Program-made: the position numbers and the translations under genes | Assembly (NCBI GenBank): GCA_006227785.1 | Contig: SBFU01000230.1 | Span: 1-8,249 of the forward strand | Length of the DNA stretch: 8,249 nucleotides | Direction: 5' to 3' | DNA from: Burkholderiales bacterium | GTDB lineage: Bacteria > Pseudomonadota > Gammaproteobacteria > Burkholderiales > Burkholderiaceae_C | Notes under the pieces: model-generated | Told to the model about the DNA's origin: nothing | Seen by the model: the letters and a program-made list of their open reading frames with translations, nothing else | Database searches by the model: none | Shown here: piece after piece, positions 1 to 5,593 of the stretch | How positions within the stretch are numbered: position 1 is the first letter of the stretch | Layout: each line of letters begins with the position of its first letter

Positions 1-21
1 CCTTGCGGCTGGGGCTTGAAG

Positions 22-54
22 GGGTCCGATGAAATCCGATTTCGAAAAGGACCC
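22..54. repeat. Nested inverted repeat left of the phasin
   Basis: The outer arms GGGTCC (22-27) and GGACCC (49-54) are exactly complementary and enclose a second perfect pair, GAAAT (31-35) and ATTTC (39-43), with a 3-nt loop. The hexamer TCCGAT also occurs twice (25-30 and 35-40). Neither strand has a T-run after the structure, so it is not a textbook intrinsic terminator. One reading frame ends with TGA at 17-19 just before it, so it could end transcription of a rightward gene lying outside the window. That gene's identity cannot be judged from six codons. Confidence 0.4.
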
Positions 55-114
55 GAGGAGACAACCAGAAGAAACGGTCTGGGCAACCAGCGCCGACTTC
101 TCAGGTCAGGCGCC

Positions 115-177
115 ATCGTGCCTTGTCTTGATTGTGTCCGCCTTGACCGAAGTCAAAGCCGCCATCAAAGGCACGAT
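115..177 (-). terminator. Structured 3' end behind the phasin gene
   Basis: On the minus strand the phasin stop codon is followed after 11 nt by a two-layer stem-loop. The outer stem is a perfect 10-bp inverted repeat, ATCGTGCCTT (115-124) with AAGGCACGAT (168-177). Inside it lies an 8-bp hairpin (140-147 with 152-159, one G-U wobble) whose RNA loop is UUCG closed by C-G, the exceptionally stable C(UUCG)G tetraloop. There is no U-tract after either stem. Simple Rho-independent termination is therefore uncertain. A role in protecting the 3' end of an abundant mRNA, or Rho-dependent termination behind a stable hairpin, fits as well. Confidence 0.5.
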
Positions 178-188
178 CCCGGTTCAGT

Positions 189-731
189 TCAGCGCTTCTT
201 GGCGGGAGCCTTGGTGGCGGCCACGGCCTGCGAAGTCACGGTGTTGAAGTTGGCTTCAGCCATTTCGGTGGCCTGCTTGACGGCCTTCTGCACCGATTCC
301 ATGGCGTTGTTGGCGGCGGAGACGGCGCTCTTCATCACGGCCACGGCGGTCTCGGAACCGGCGGGGGCGTTCTTGGCGGCGTTGTCGACGACGGCCATGA
401 ATTTCTTCTGGGCGTCGCTGGCCTGGGCTTCAGCGGCCTTGCCGAACTCGGCAGAGGTGCCCGAAGCGATGTCGTACAGGTGGCGGCTGTAGGCCACGGT
501 CTTTTCAGCCAGGGGCTGCATCAGGCTGGCTTGCAGGGTCAGCAGTTCCTGGGCGTCCTTGACAGACATCATGGCCTGGGCGTTGTTGGCGGACTCGGCC
601 AGTGCGGCCTTGGTGGCCTGGACGTTCAGCTCGACCAGTTTTTCCACGCCTTCGAAGGCTTTCTGGGTCAGGCCGAAGAGGGTTTCGATGTTGGCTTTCT
701 GGGCGGCAACGATTTGTTCAGCGGTCAGCAT
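189..731 (-). CDS. phaP: Phasin family protein (PHA granule-associated)
   Basis: Phasins are small amphipathic proteins that coat polyhydroxyalkanoate granules in the cytoplasm and control their size and number. The 180-residue product matches the betaproteobacterial phasin family in length and layout. The N-terminus ([20 protein letters not shown]) is typical; long alanine-rich helices follow, with heptad-like spacing and no cysteine, and the tail is short and basic (TKAPAKKR). An in-frame ATG lies two codons upstream at 735-737. I chose 729-731 because the GGAG at 739-742 sits 7 nt before it but only 1 nt before the upstream ATG, and family members usually begin at this residue. The gene has its own promoter with two putative PhaR boxes and a structured 3' end. 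The family call is firm; the symbol is used in the broad family sense. Confidence 0.93.
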   Translation of the reverse strand: MLTAEQIVAAQKANIETLFGLTQKAFEGVEKLVELNVQATKAALAESANNAQAMMSVKDAQELLTLQASLMQPLAEKTVAYSRHLYDIASGTSAEFGKAAEAQASDAQKKFMAVVDNAAKNAPAGSETAVAVMKSAVSAANNAMESVQKAVKQATEMAEANFNTVTSQAVAATKAPAKKR

Positions 732-738
732 GTTCATA

Positions 739-742
739 CTCC
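739..742 (-). promoter_or_regulatory. Ribosome binding site deciding the phasin start
   Basis: Read on the minus strand this is GGAG within CTTGGAGTATGAACATG. It is 1 nt from the first ATG and 7 nt from the second, so it favours initiation at the second ATG (729-731). Confidence 0.6.
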
Positions 743-814
743 AAGGGGTTGAGAAGATTCAGTTGAAGGCTGCTTCGGAACACCGCGCTGTCTGGACGCT
801 GTTGTTCTGGTTCG

Positions 815-833
815 TTTTGCTGCACTGCAACAT
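815..833 (-). promoter_or_regulatory. Putative PhaR operator, downstream box
   Basis: On the plus strand the box reads TTTTGCTGCACTGCAACAT, with an imperfect dyad TTGC-N6-GCAA at its core. It matches the box at 875-893 at 17 of 19 positions, differing only in two central bases. It begins at about the predicted transcription start of the phasin gene, where a bound repressor would block initiation or escape. TGC-rich boxes are known targets of PhaR, the repressor that responds to PHA. Assignment to PhaR is inference from motif and context. Confidence 0.6.
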
Positions 834-840
834 GGTTCGA

Positions 841-868
841 ATTATAGGGTTTGCCCGAGCGCTTGCAA
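841..868 (-). promoter_or_regulatory. Sigma-70-type promoter of the phasin gene
   Basis: Read on the minus strand there is a perfect -10 hexamer TATAAT (841-846) and a -35-like TTGCAA (863-868, four of six consensus positions), separated by 16 bp. The predicted start is near 834, giving a leader of about 100 nt. Both TGC-rich boxes flank this promoter, one directly upstream of the -35 and one at the start site. Confidence 0.7.
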
Positions 869-874
869 GCCCAT

Positions 875-893
875 TTTTGCTGCATCGCAACAT
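875..893 (-). promoter_or_regulatory. Putative PhaR operator, upstream box
   Basis: The plus-strand sequence is TTTTGCTGCATCGCAACAT, again with TTGC-N6-GCAA at the core. It lies 6 bp upstream of the -35 of the phasin promoter and exactly 60 bp from its near-copy at 815-833, close to six helical turns. The two sites could face the same side of the DNA and cooperate. The box also lies within 100 bp of the divergent deacetylase gene, so shared control of both genes is possible. Confidence 0.6.
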
Positions 894-903
894 TTAGAGA
901 TCA

Positions 904-915
904 TTTTCTAGAAAA
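904..915. repeat. Perfect 12-bp palindrome TTTTCTAGAAAA
   Basis: This exact palindrome lies between the upstream phasin box and the deacetylase gene, in an A/T-rich patch of otherwise GC-rich DNA. It could be a protein-binding site for either divergent gene. I know no specific regulator for it, and a short A/T-rich palindrome can occur by chance. Confidence 0.35.
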
Positions 916-939
916 CCGGTGTCCGACGGCGTCTTCATG

Positions 940-958
940 GGCCCGACACAATCGGGCC
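940..958. repeat. Short GC-rich hairpin before the deacetylase gene
   Basis: GGCCCGA (940-946) and TCGGGCC (952-958) form a perfect 7-bp stem with the 5-nt loop CACAA. It ends 28 nt before the chosen GTG start of the deacetylase. It may be a leader structure of that gene, or a block to antisense transcription entering the phasin promoter. No T-run follows on either strand. Confidence 0.4.
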
Positions 959-986
959 ACATCGCCCTTGCCATCCATTGCCTCCT

Positions 987-1955
987 GTGCACGCCTACTA
1001 CGCCGACCACTTTGTATTGCCCCTGCCCGAGGGACACCGGTTTCCCATGGCCAAGTACGCCCGGTTGCGCGAGCGCCTGCGAGAGGAATTGCCCGCAGTG
1101 ACCCTGTGCGAGGCCATGCCGGCGTCCGATGGCGAGCTGGCCCTGGTCCACGCGCCCGACTACATCCGGGCCATTGCCCAGGGCACACTGGATCCGCGGG
1201 CGCAGCGCGAGATCGGGTTTCCATGGAGTCCTGCCATGGCGGAGCGCGCCCGCCGCTCTGTCGGTGCCACCGTGCAGGCGGTGCGCCGTGCCATGGCGGG
1301 TGATGGTGTGGCGGCCAATCTGGCTGGCGGTACCCACCACGCGTATGCCGGCAAGGGCAGCGGTTTTTGTGTGTTCAATGACGCGGCCGTGGCGGCACGC
1401 CTGATGCAGGCCGAGCATGGCCGGCTCCACCGGGCAAGGCCACCCCTGCGCGTGGCCGTAATCGACCTCGATGTTCACCAGGGCAATGGCACGGCCAGCA
1501 TCTTTGCCAGGGACGACACGGTGTTCACCCTGTCCCTGCATGGGGCACGCAACTTCCCGTTCCGCAAGGAGGCCAGTGATCTGGACATCGAGTTGCCCGA
1601 TGGCTGCGATGACGACACCTACCTGGCCGCCCTGGAACAGGCGCTGGACGAGCTGGGCCGGCGCTTCGAACCCGGGCTGGTGATCTACCTGGCTGGTGCC
1701 GATCCGCACGAGGGCGATCGTCTGGGGCGCCTGCGGCTGAGCTTCGACGGCCTGGAGGCCCGCGATCGCCGTGTGTTCGACTGGGCCTGGCAGCGGCGAC
1801 TGCCGGTGGGCTTTTCCATGGCCGGCGGCTACGGCCGCGACATGGAAACCACCGTTCAGGTCCAGGTCAACACCTATCGGGTTGCACTGGAGTACCAGGC
1901 GCGCTGGGCGGCACAGTCTGGCATGTCCGACTTCATCTCCGCGACAGTGGTCTGA
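987..1955 (+). CDS. Class IV (HDAC11-like) histone deacetylase family protein
   Basis: Zinc-dependent deacetylase of the arginase/deacetylase fold, about 322 residues from GTG 987. Characteristic sites, numbered from that start, are the paired histidines in GGTHHA (117-118), the zinc ligands Asp162 and His164 in DLDVHQGNG, the third zinc ligand Asp239 in GADPHEGDRLG, and the transition-state Tyr282 in AGGYG. The motifs DLDVHQGNG and EGDRLG are those of class IV rather than acetoin-utilisation AcuC proteins. Bacteria lack histones of the eukaryotic kind, so the substrate is probably an acetyl-lysine protein or a small acetylated amine; this is unknown. A TTG at 978 is an alternative start. GTG was preferred because homologues begin near HAYYADHFVLPLPEGHRF, but no clear Shine-Dalgarno decides it. 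The gene is divergent from the phasin and 26 nt ahead of a thioesterase. Confidence 0.9.
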   Translation: MHAYYADHFVLPLPEGHRFPMAKYARLRERLREELPAVTLCEAMPASDGELALVHAPDYIRAIAQGTLDPRAQREIGFPWSPAMAERARRSVGATVQAVRRAMAGDGVAANLAGGTHHAYAGKGSGFCVFNDAAVAARLMQAEHGRLHRARPPLRVAVIDLDVHQGNGTASIFARDDTVFTLSLHGARNFPFRKEASDLDIELPDGCDDDTYLAALEQALDELGRRFEPGLVIYLAGADPHEGDRLGRLRLSFDGLEARDRRVFDWAWQRRLPVGFSMAGGYGRDMETTVQVQVNTYRVALEYQARWAAQSGMSDFISATVV

Positions 1956-1981
1956 GTGCCGCGCTGGCAGAATGCGCCCGC

Positions 1982-2428
1982 ATGAATGCCCCTGCGCCCG
2001 CCCGTCCCCAGGCACTGCCTCGTGACCACTACCGCGTGTTCCGTTCCATTGGCACGCGCTGGATGGACAACGATGTGTACGGCCACGTCAACAACGTCGT
2101 CTACTACAGCTGGTTCGACACCGCGGTGAACGCGTGGCTGATCGAGCAGGGTGCGCTGGACATCCATGGAGGTGACGTGATTGGCCTGGTCATTGAGACC
2201 CAGTGCAACTACTTCGCTCCGCTGGCGTTTCCCCAGACCATCGAGGCCGGGTTGCGCGTCGCTCGCCTGGGTGGCTCCAGCGTGCGCTATGAGGTGGGCT
2301 TGTTTGCCCAGGGTGAAGCCCTGTCGGCCGCCTGCGGCCATTTCATCCATGTCTACGTCGACCGCAAGAACCGGCGCCCGGTGGCGTTGCCGCCGCCCCT
2401 CAAGACCACCCTGCTGCAGTTGCTCTGA
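1982..2428 (+). CDS. Acyl-CoA thioesterase, 4HBT/YbgC-like hot-dog fold
   Basis: The 148-residue product belongs to the 4-hydroxybenzoyl-CoA thioesterase family, which hydrolyses acyl-CoA thioesters in the cytoplasm. The signature TRWMDNDVYGHVNNVVYY covers residues 25-42, with the likely catalytic acid among Asp29/Asp31 and the conserved Gly34-His35 at the start of the central helix. The strands VIETQCNYFAPL and GGSSVRYEVGLF follow as expected for a single hot-dog domain. The acyl specificity cannot be read from sequence. The gene starts 26 nt after the deacetylase stop with only a weak upstream Shine-Dalgarno, so it is probably translated from the same transcript. Together the two enzymes remove acyl groups from amines and from CoA. 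A functional link is inference. Confidence 0.88.
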   Translation: MNAPAPARPQALPRDHYRVFRSIGTRWMDNDVYGHVNNVVYYSWFDTAVNAWLIEQGALDIHGGDVIGLVIETQCNYFAPLAFPQTIEAGLRVARLGGSSVRYEVGLFAQGEALSAACGHFIHVYVDRKNRRPVALPPPLKTTLLQLL

Positions 2429-2454
2429 CATGCACCGCCGCTCGGGTGCCGTGT

Positions 2455-2463
2455 TGTCATAAT
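2455..2463 (+). promoter_or_regulatory. Possible extended -10 promoter of the nitroreductase gene
   Basis: TGTCATAAT has the TGN extension and a -10 hexamer CATAAT (2458-2463, five of six positions). No good -35 is visible upstream, which an extended -10 promoter can tolerate. The start would fall near 2470, inside the palindrome at 2464-2483, leaving a leader of roughly 29 nt. Confidence 0.4.
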
Positions 2464-2483
2464 TGACGTTGACGTAAACGTCA
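2464..2483 (+). promoter_or_regulatory. Palindromic operator upstream of the nitroreductase
   Basis: The 20 bp TGACGTTGACGTAAACGTCA has perfect 7-bp arms (TGACGTT/AACGTCA) around 6 bp, and can also be read as TGACGT-AA-ACGTCA (2470-2483). Three hexamers in tandem, TTGACG-TTGACG-TAAACG, run through it from 2463. It overlaps the likely transcription start, the position of a repressor site. ACGT-centred palindromes of this type resemble targets of MerR-family regulators of acyl-CoA and branched-chain amino acid catabolism (LiuR-like) in proteobacteria. That match is from memory and no such regulator is encoded here. Confidence 0.6.
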
Positions 2484-2498
2484 TATCCAGGAGACCGC

Positions 2499-3227
2499 AT
2501 GAACCAGAATCCCGAGACATCCGCCCAGGGCATTGATGCCGCCAGCGTGGATGCCGCCATCACCAGTCGCATGTCAGCGAGGGCCTTCCTGCCGACGCCG
2601 GTGCCGCGCGCCACGCTGGAGCACCTGCTGCAGGTGGCCAGCCGGGCGCCATCCGGCACCAACACCCAGCCCTGGAAGGTCTACGTTCTGCAAGGGCAGA
2701 GTCGTGCGGAACTGGTGGAGAAGGTGTGTGCCGCCCACGACGCCTTGCGCGCAGACCCGTCCCTGGCGGCCACATACCGGGAGGAATACGACTACTACCC
2801 GACCCAGTGGGTCAGTCCGTACATCGACCGGCGCCGCGAGAACGGCTGGAGCCTGTATGGCCTGCTGGGCATCGGCAAGGGCGACAAGGACAGGATGCAT
2901 GCCCAGCACCAGCGCAACTTCCGTTTCTTCGATGCGCCCGTGGGCCTGATGTTCACGCTTGACCGTGTCATGGGCCGGGGTTCGCTGGTCGACTACGGCA
3001 TGTTCCTGCAGAACCTGATGGTGGCGGCACGCGGGCACGGGCTGCACACCTGCCCACAGGCCGCCTGGAACGGTTTTGCCAAGATCATCCTGCCGCACAT
3101 CGGTGCTGGCGAGAACGAGATGCTGGTCTGTGGCATGGCGCTGGGCTACGCCGACCCCGATGACAAGGTCAACGGTTTTCACACCCCGCGCGAGCCGGTG
3201 GCATCGTTCACCCACTGGCTCGACTGA
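2499..3227 (+). CDS. Nitroreductase family FMN oxidoreductase
   Basis: This is a 242-residue flavoenzyme of the nitroreductase family, which uses NAD(P)H to reduce nitroaromatics, quinones or related acceptors as a cytoplasmic homodimer. FMN-binding elements are visible: SRMSARAF (residues 23-30), PSGTNTQPWK (51-60), and the C-terminal GLHTCPQAAW (181-190) and CGMALGYADPD (211-221). The overall pattern, with an insertion around residues 95-135 (EEYDYYPTQWVSPYIDRRRE), resembles the 4-nitrobenzoate-reductase type (PnbA-like) more than NfsA/NfsB. The natural substrate is not evident. An AGGAG (2489-2493) lies 5 nt before the ATG. The gene appears separately controlled from the thioesterase ahead of it, because a promoter-like element and a palindrome occupy the 70-nt gap. 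It ends tail to tail with the leftward gene. Confidence 0.92.
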   Translation: MNQNPETSAQGIDAASVDAAITSRMSARAFLPTPVPRATLEHLLQVASRAPSGTNTQPWKVYVLQGQSRAELVEKVCAAHDALRADPSLAATYREEYDYYPTQWVSPYIDRRRENGWSLYGLLGIGKGDKDRMHAQHQRNFRFFDAPVGLMFTLDRVMGRGSLVDYGMFLQNLMVAARGHGLHTCPQAAWNGFAKIILPHIGAGENEMLVCGMALGYADPDDKVNGFHTPREPVASFTHWLD

Positions 3228-3230
3228 CAA

Positions 3231-3251
3231 AGCGGCCCGGGGGGCTGCGCT
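3231..3251. terminator. Hairpin between convergent genes
   Basis: GCGGCCC (3232-3238) can pair with GGGCTGC (3242-3248) over a 3-nt loop, with one G-U pair; an alternative pairing uses AGCG with CGCT. It fills the 26-nt gap between the nitroreductase stop and the stop of the leftward gene, so it may act as a shared terminator. The T-tracts are poor: CTTCTC rightward and CTTTG leftward. Confidence 0.4.
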
Positions 3252-3253
3252 TC

Positions 3254-4060
3254 TCAGTAGGGGTAACCGTGCGGGTCCGGGGCGAATCCCGGGCGTGACC
3301 CCGGAAACGGGTGCGGCCGGCGGTGGTGTCTGACGGGGGCCGGGATGATGCCCCGGGCCACCAGATTGGCATGGCTGTCGTAACGGATCAGCACCACCTC
3401 GTCGGGGCGCCGGCTGGCGCGTTCGAATTCGGTGGAACGTACCCGGTCGCGCTCCCGCTCACCGTGCTCGGTGCCCAGCTGGGGCCCTCCCCAGGGCATG
3501 GATTTGCCCTGGATCCCTGGCGCAGAGCGCCCTTGGGCGGGGGGAAGGTCGCCATAGGGTTGCCAGGGGGGCTGAGGAGCCGGCCGGTACAGCCGCTCCC
3601 GGAATGCGGCCACACCGATGACGCCCACATCCTGTGGACGCCCGGTGCGCGCTGCATATGAATCCGGCAAGCTGGTGAACCGGAACACCGCCACGTCGCG
3701 CCGGCTCTTTCGCCAGCCGGTGACGTCGTAGCGCTGGCCGGGTGACAGCACGTACCCCGACTGGTGAAACGCGGCACTCTCGCCCGTGATCACGTTGACG
3801 CCGTCGACCGAGACCACATTGAGCAGCCGTTCCCCGCTGAGGTTGACCAGTTCCAGCGCGTAGCGGGTACCCGGTTCACCGGGCAGCCACAGCTCTCCGC
3901 GATGCTGGTACAGCGGCAGAACCTGGTGGCGATCGCGGTCGATGACGCGCACGTGGGTGAGCTGTCCCAGTGCGCGTGCAGGCAGCGCGGTCATCAGGGC
4001 GGCGCCGCCAATGGCACCCAGTGCCATGCGGCGGGTGATGGAGGGGCTGGTCGTGTCCAT
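3254..4060 (-). CDS. Exported protein of unknown function with a twin-arginine signal
   Basis: The 268-residue product begins with a likely Tat signal: SITRRMALG (residues 7-15, Arg10-Arg11), then a hydrophobic stretch and a probable cleavage site after LPARA (residue 30). The start at 4058-4060 is supported by AGGAG (4068-4072) 7 nt upstream; a longer in-frame reading to 4141 lacks this. The middle, around residues 60-150, is predicted beta-rich and carries the phrases VSVDGVNVITGE, GYVLSPGQRYDVTGWRKS and SYAARTGRPQDVGVIGVAAF. I recognise these as a recurrent uncharacterised proteobacterial family. The last ~100 residues are rich in Pro, Arg and Gly and include RYDSHANLVARGII. There is no cysteine anywhere. 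No catalytic motif or cofactor site is visible. It stands alone, convergent with the nitroreductase and divergent from the FKBP gene. Confidence 0.8.
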   Translation of the reverse strand: MDTTSPSITRRMALGAIGGAALMTALPARALGQLTHVRVIDRDRHQVLPLYQHRGELWLPGEPGTRYALELVNLSGERLLNVVSVDGVNVITGESAAFHQSGYVLSPGQRYDVTGWRKSRRDVAVFRFTSLPDSYAARTGRPQDVGVIGVAAFRERLYRPAPQPPWQPYGDLPPAQGRSAPGIQGKSMPWGGPQLGTEHGERERDRVRSTEFERASRRPDEVVLIRYDSHANLVARGIIPAPVRHHRRPHPFPGSRPGFAPDPHGYPY

Positions 4061-4242
4061 GTGTTGTCTCCTGGTAGATGGAGGGTGGAGGGAGACTCCA
4101 GTACAACCCCGTCGCGTCAACGCCTGCCATGCGGTCTGCAAAGCGCGTGTAAACGGCGCTGCCGGCTGTTTCGGCGTCGGTCGGCGAAGAGCCGCTGGCG
4201 CAGGGATAATCCGGTTTCCTTTTCAAGACCCGAGGACAACCC
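4061..4242. promoter_or_regulatory. Divergent intergenic region with weak promoter signals
   Basis: This stretch must hold the start signals of both the leftward exported-protein gene and the rightward FKBP operon. Rightward, GATAAT (4205-4210) is a fair -10, but only a poor -35 (TCGGCG, 4181-4186) lies at suitable distance. Leftward, a TTGACG hexamer (minus strand, near 4115-4120) has no good -10. The leader of the leftward gene contains a tandem TGGAGGG repeat (4079-4085 and 4086-4092) and a small hairpin TGGAG-N5-CTCCA (4086-4100). Ribosome sites are clear for both genes: minus-strand AGGAG at 4068-4072 and GAGG at 4232-4235. Confidence 0.35.
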
Positions 4243-4590
4243 ATGATCACCACTCCCAGCGGCCTGCAATATGAAGACACCGTGGTCGGACAAGGCGAGG
4301 TCGCCCGTGCCGGCGGCCCGGTGCAGGTCCACTACACCGGATGGCTTTTCAACAATGGCCAGCAAGGTGCCAAGTTCGACTCCAGCAAGGATCGCGGCCA
4401 GCCTTTCGAGTTTCCGCTGGGCGCCGGCCACGTCATCCGGGGCTGGGATGAAGGCGTGCAGGGCATGGCCGTGGGTGGCACGCGCCGCCTGGTGATTCCG
4501 CCGGAACTCGGCTACGGAGCCCGCGGTGCCGGTGGTGTGATCCCGCCGAACGCGACATTGCTGTTCGAGGTCGAGCTGCTGGCGGTCTGA
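4243..4590 (+). CDS. FKBP-type peptidyl-prolyl cis-trans isomerase
   Basis: The 115-residue single-domain FKBP accelerates cis-trans isomerisation of X-Pro bonds during protein folding. The binding-pocket motifs are all present: VHYTGWL (28-34, Tyr31), KFDSS (44-48, Asp46), FEFPLGAGHVIRGWDEG (55-71, including Val64, Ile65 and Trp68), GYGARG (90-95, Tyr91) and LLFEVELL (106-113, Phe108). The length is that of a minimal FKBP12-like domain. No signal peptide or extra domain is present, so the protein should be cytoplasmic. GAGG at 4232-4235 lies 7 nt before the ATG. It is the first gene of a rightward operon; only 4 nt separate it from the next gene. Confidence 0.95.
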   Translation: MITTPSGLQYEDTVVGQGEVARAGGPVQVHYTGWLFNNGQQGAKFDSSKDRGQPFEFPLGAGHVIRGWDEGVQGMAVGGTRRLVIPPELGYGARGAGGVIPPNATLLFEVELLAV

Positions 4591-4594
4591 GCCC

Positions 4595-5593
4595 ATGAGC
4601 GGGGCAAGCAAACCTGCCATCCTGATCGCACGGGCCGTCTTCCCGGAGGTGGAAGCACGGCTGCAGGCCCATTTTGAGGTGGAGACCACCCCGGCCGGCG
4701 TCGTCTGGTCACAGGAAGAGCTGGTACAGCGGCTGCAGGGCAAGGTCGGGGTGCTGACCACCGGCGGCGAGCGCATCGATGCCGCGCTGCTGGCGGCCTG
4801 CCCGACCCTGCGCATGGCGGCCAATCTGGCGGTGGGTTACAACAACTTCGACCTGAGCGCCATGAGCGCGGCCGGCGTGCTGGGCACCAACGCGCCCGAC
4901 GTGCTGACCGAGACCACGGCCGACTTCGGTTTTGCCTTGCTGATGGCGACCGCCCGGCGGGTGACAGAGAGCGAACGCTTTCTGCGGGACGGCCACTGGA
5001 ACCAGTGGTCGCTGGACCTGTTTGCCGGGGCCGAGGTGCACGGCACGACGCTGGGCATTCTGGGCATGGGCCGCATCGGTCAGGCCATTGCGCGCCGTGG
5101 TGCACACGGCTTTGGCATGCGGGTGGTCTACCACAACCGGACGCGGCTGACCGAAGCCACCGAGTCCGATTGCCGGGCCCGTTACGTCAGCAAGCCCGAA
5201 TTGCTCGCGCAGGCCGACCATCTGGTGCTGGTGCTGCCGTACACGCCTGAGGCCCACCACAGCATCGGAGCTGCCGAGATCGCCCAGATGAAGCCCACGG
5301 CGACGCTGATCAACATCGCCCGTGGCGGCATCGTCGACGATGCGGCGCTGGCATTGGCGTTGCGAGAACGGCGGATTGCGGCCGCCGGGCTGGACGTTTT
5401 CGAGGGTGAACCCCGCGTGCATCCGGACCTGCTGACCGTGCCCAACGTGGTGCTGACGCCGCACATCGCCAGTGCCACCTTGCCCACCCGCATGGCCATG
5501 GCCATGCTGGCGGCCGACAACCTGATTGCCTACCTCACCGAGGGACGGGCTCTCACGCCGCTCAACCCTGACGTGATCAAGGCTGCGACGTGA
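4595..5593 (+). CDS. D-2-hydroxyacid dehydrogenase (glyoxylate/hydroxypyruvate reductase type)
   Basis: The 332-residue NAD(P)H-dependent enzyme belongs to the D-isomer-specific 2-hydroxyacid dehydrogenases. The catalytic domain motif NLAVGYNNFD (77-86) is followed by the Rossmann nucleotide loop GILGMGRIGQAIARR (154-168, Gly157-Gly159-Gly162). The catalytic residues are Arg243 in NIARGGIVDD, Glu272 in DVFEGEP and His290 in TPHIAS. The sequence NLAVGYNN and the arginines after the second Rossmann strand (YHNRTR, 179-184) point to glyoxylate/hydroxypyruvate reductases that prefer NADPH. Cofactor choice is inference, and exact substrates cannot be settled from sequence. The gene lies 4 nt after the FKBP stop without a strong ribosome site, suggesting translational coupling, and its stop overlaps the RmuC start. 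Confidence 0.93.
   Translation: MSGASKPAILIARAVFPEVEARLQAHFEVETTPAGVVWSQEELVQRLQGKVGVLTTGGERIDAALLAACPTLRMAANLAVGYNNFDLSAMSAAGVLGTNAPDVLTETTADFGFALLMATARRVTESERFLRDGHWNQWSLDLFAGAEVHGTTLGILGMGRIGQAIARRGAHGFGMRVVYHNRTRLTEATESDCRARYVSKPELLAQADHLVLVLPYTPEAHHSIGAAEIAQMKPTATLINIARGGIVDDAALALALRERRIAAAGLDVFEGEPRVHPDLLTVPNVVLTPHIASATLPTRMAMAMLAADNLIAYLTEGRALTPLNPDVIKAAT

Noticed and set aside
16..492. Open frame on the plus strand across the phasin
   Set aside because: It is antisense to a clearly recognised phasin, has no ribosome site and no family-like sequence; a shadow of GC-rich coding DNA.
978..986. TTG at 978 as the deacetylase start
   Set aside because: Possible, but it only adds MPP before the usual family start; GTG at 987 was preferred. 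The evidence is not decisive.
894..2015. 373-codon open frame antisense to the deacetylase
   Set aside because: The plus strand holds all catalytic deacetylase motifs; the antisense protein is His/Gly/Arg-rich and composition-driven.
4061..4141. Longer N-terminus (27 residues) for the exported protein
   Set aside because: It would bury the signal peptide behind an unlikely leader, and a strong AGGAG sits 7 nt before the downstream ATG at 4060.
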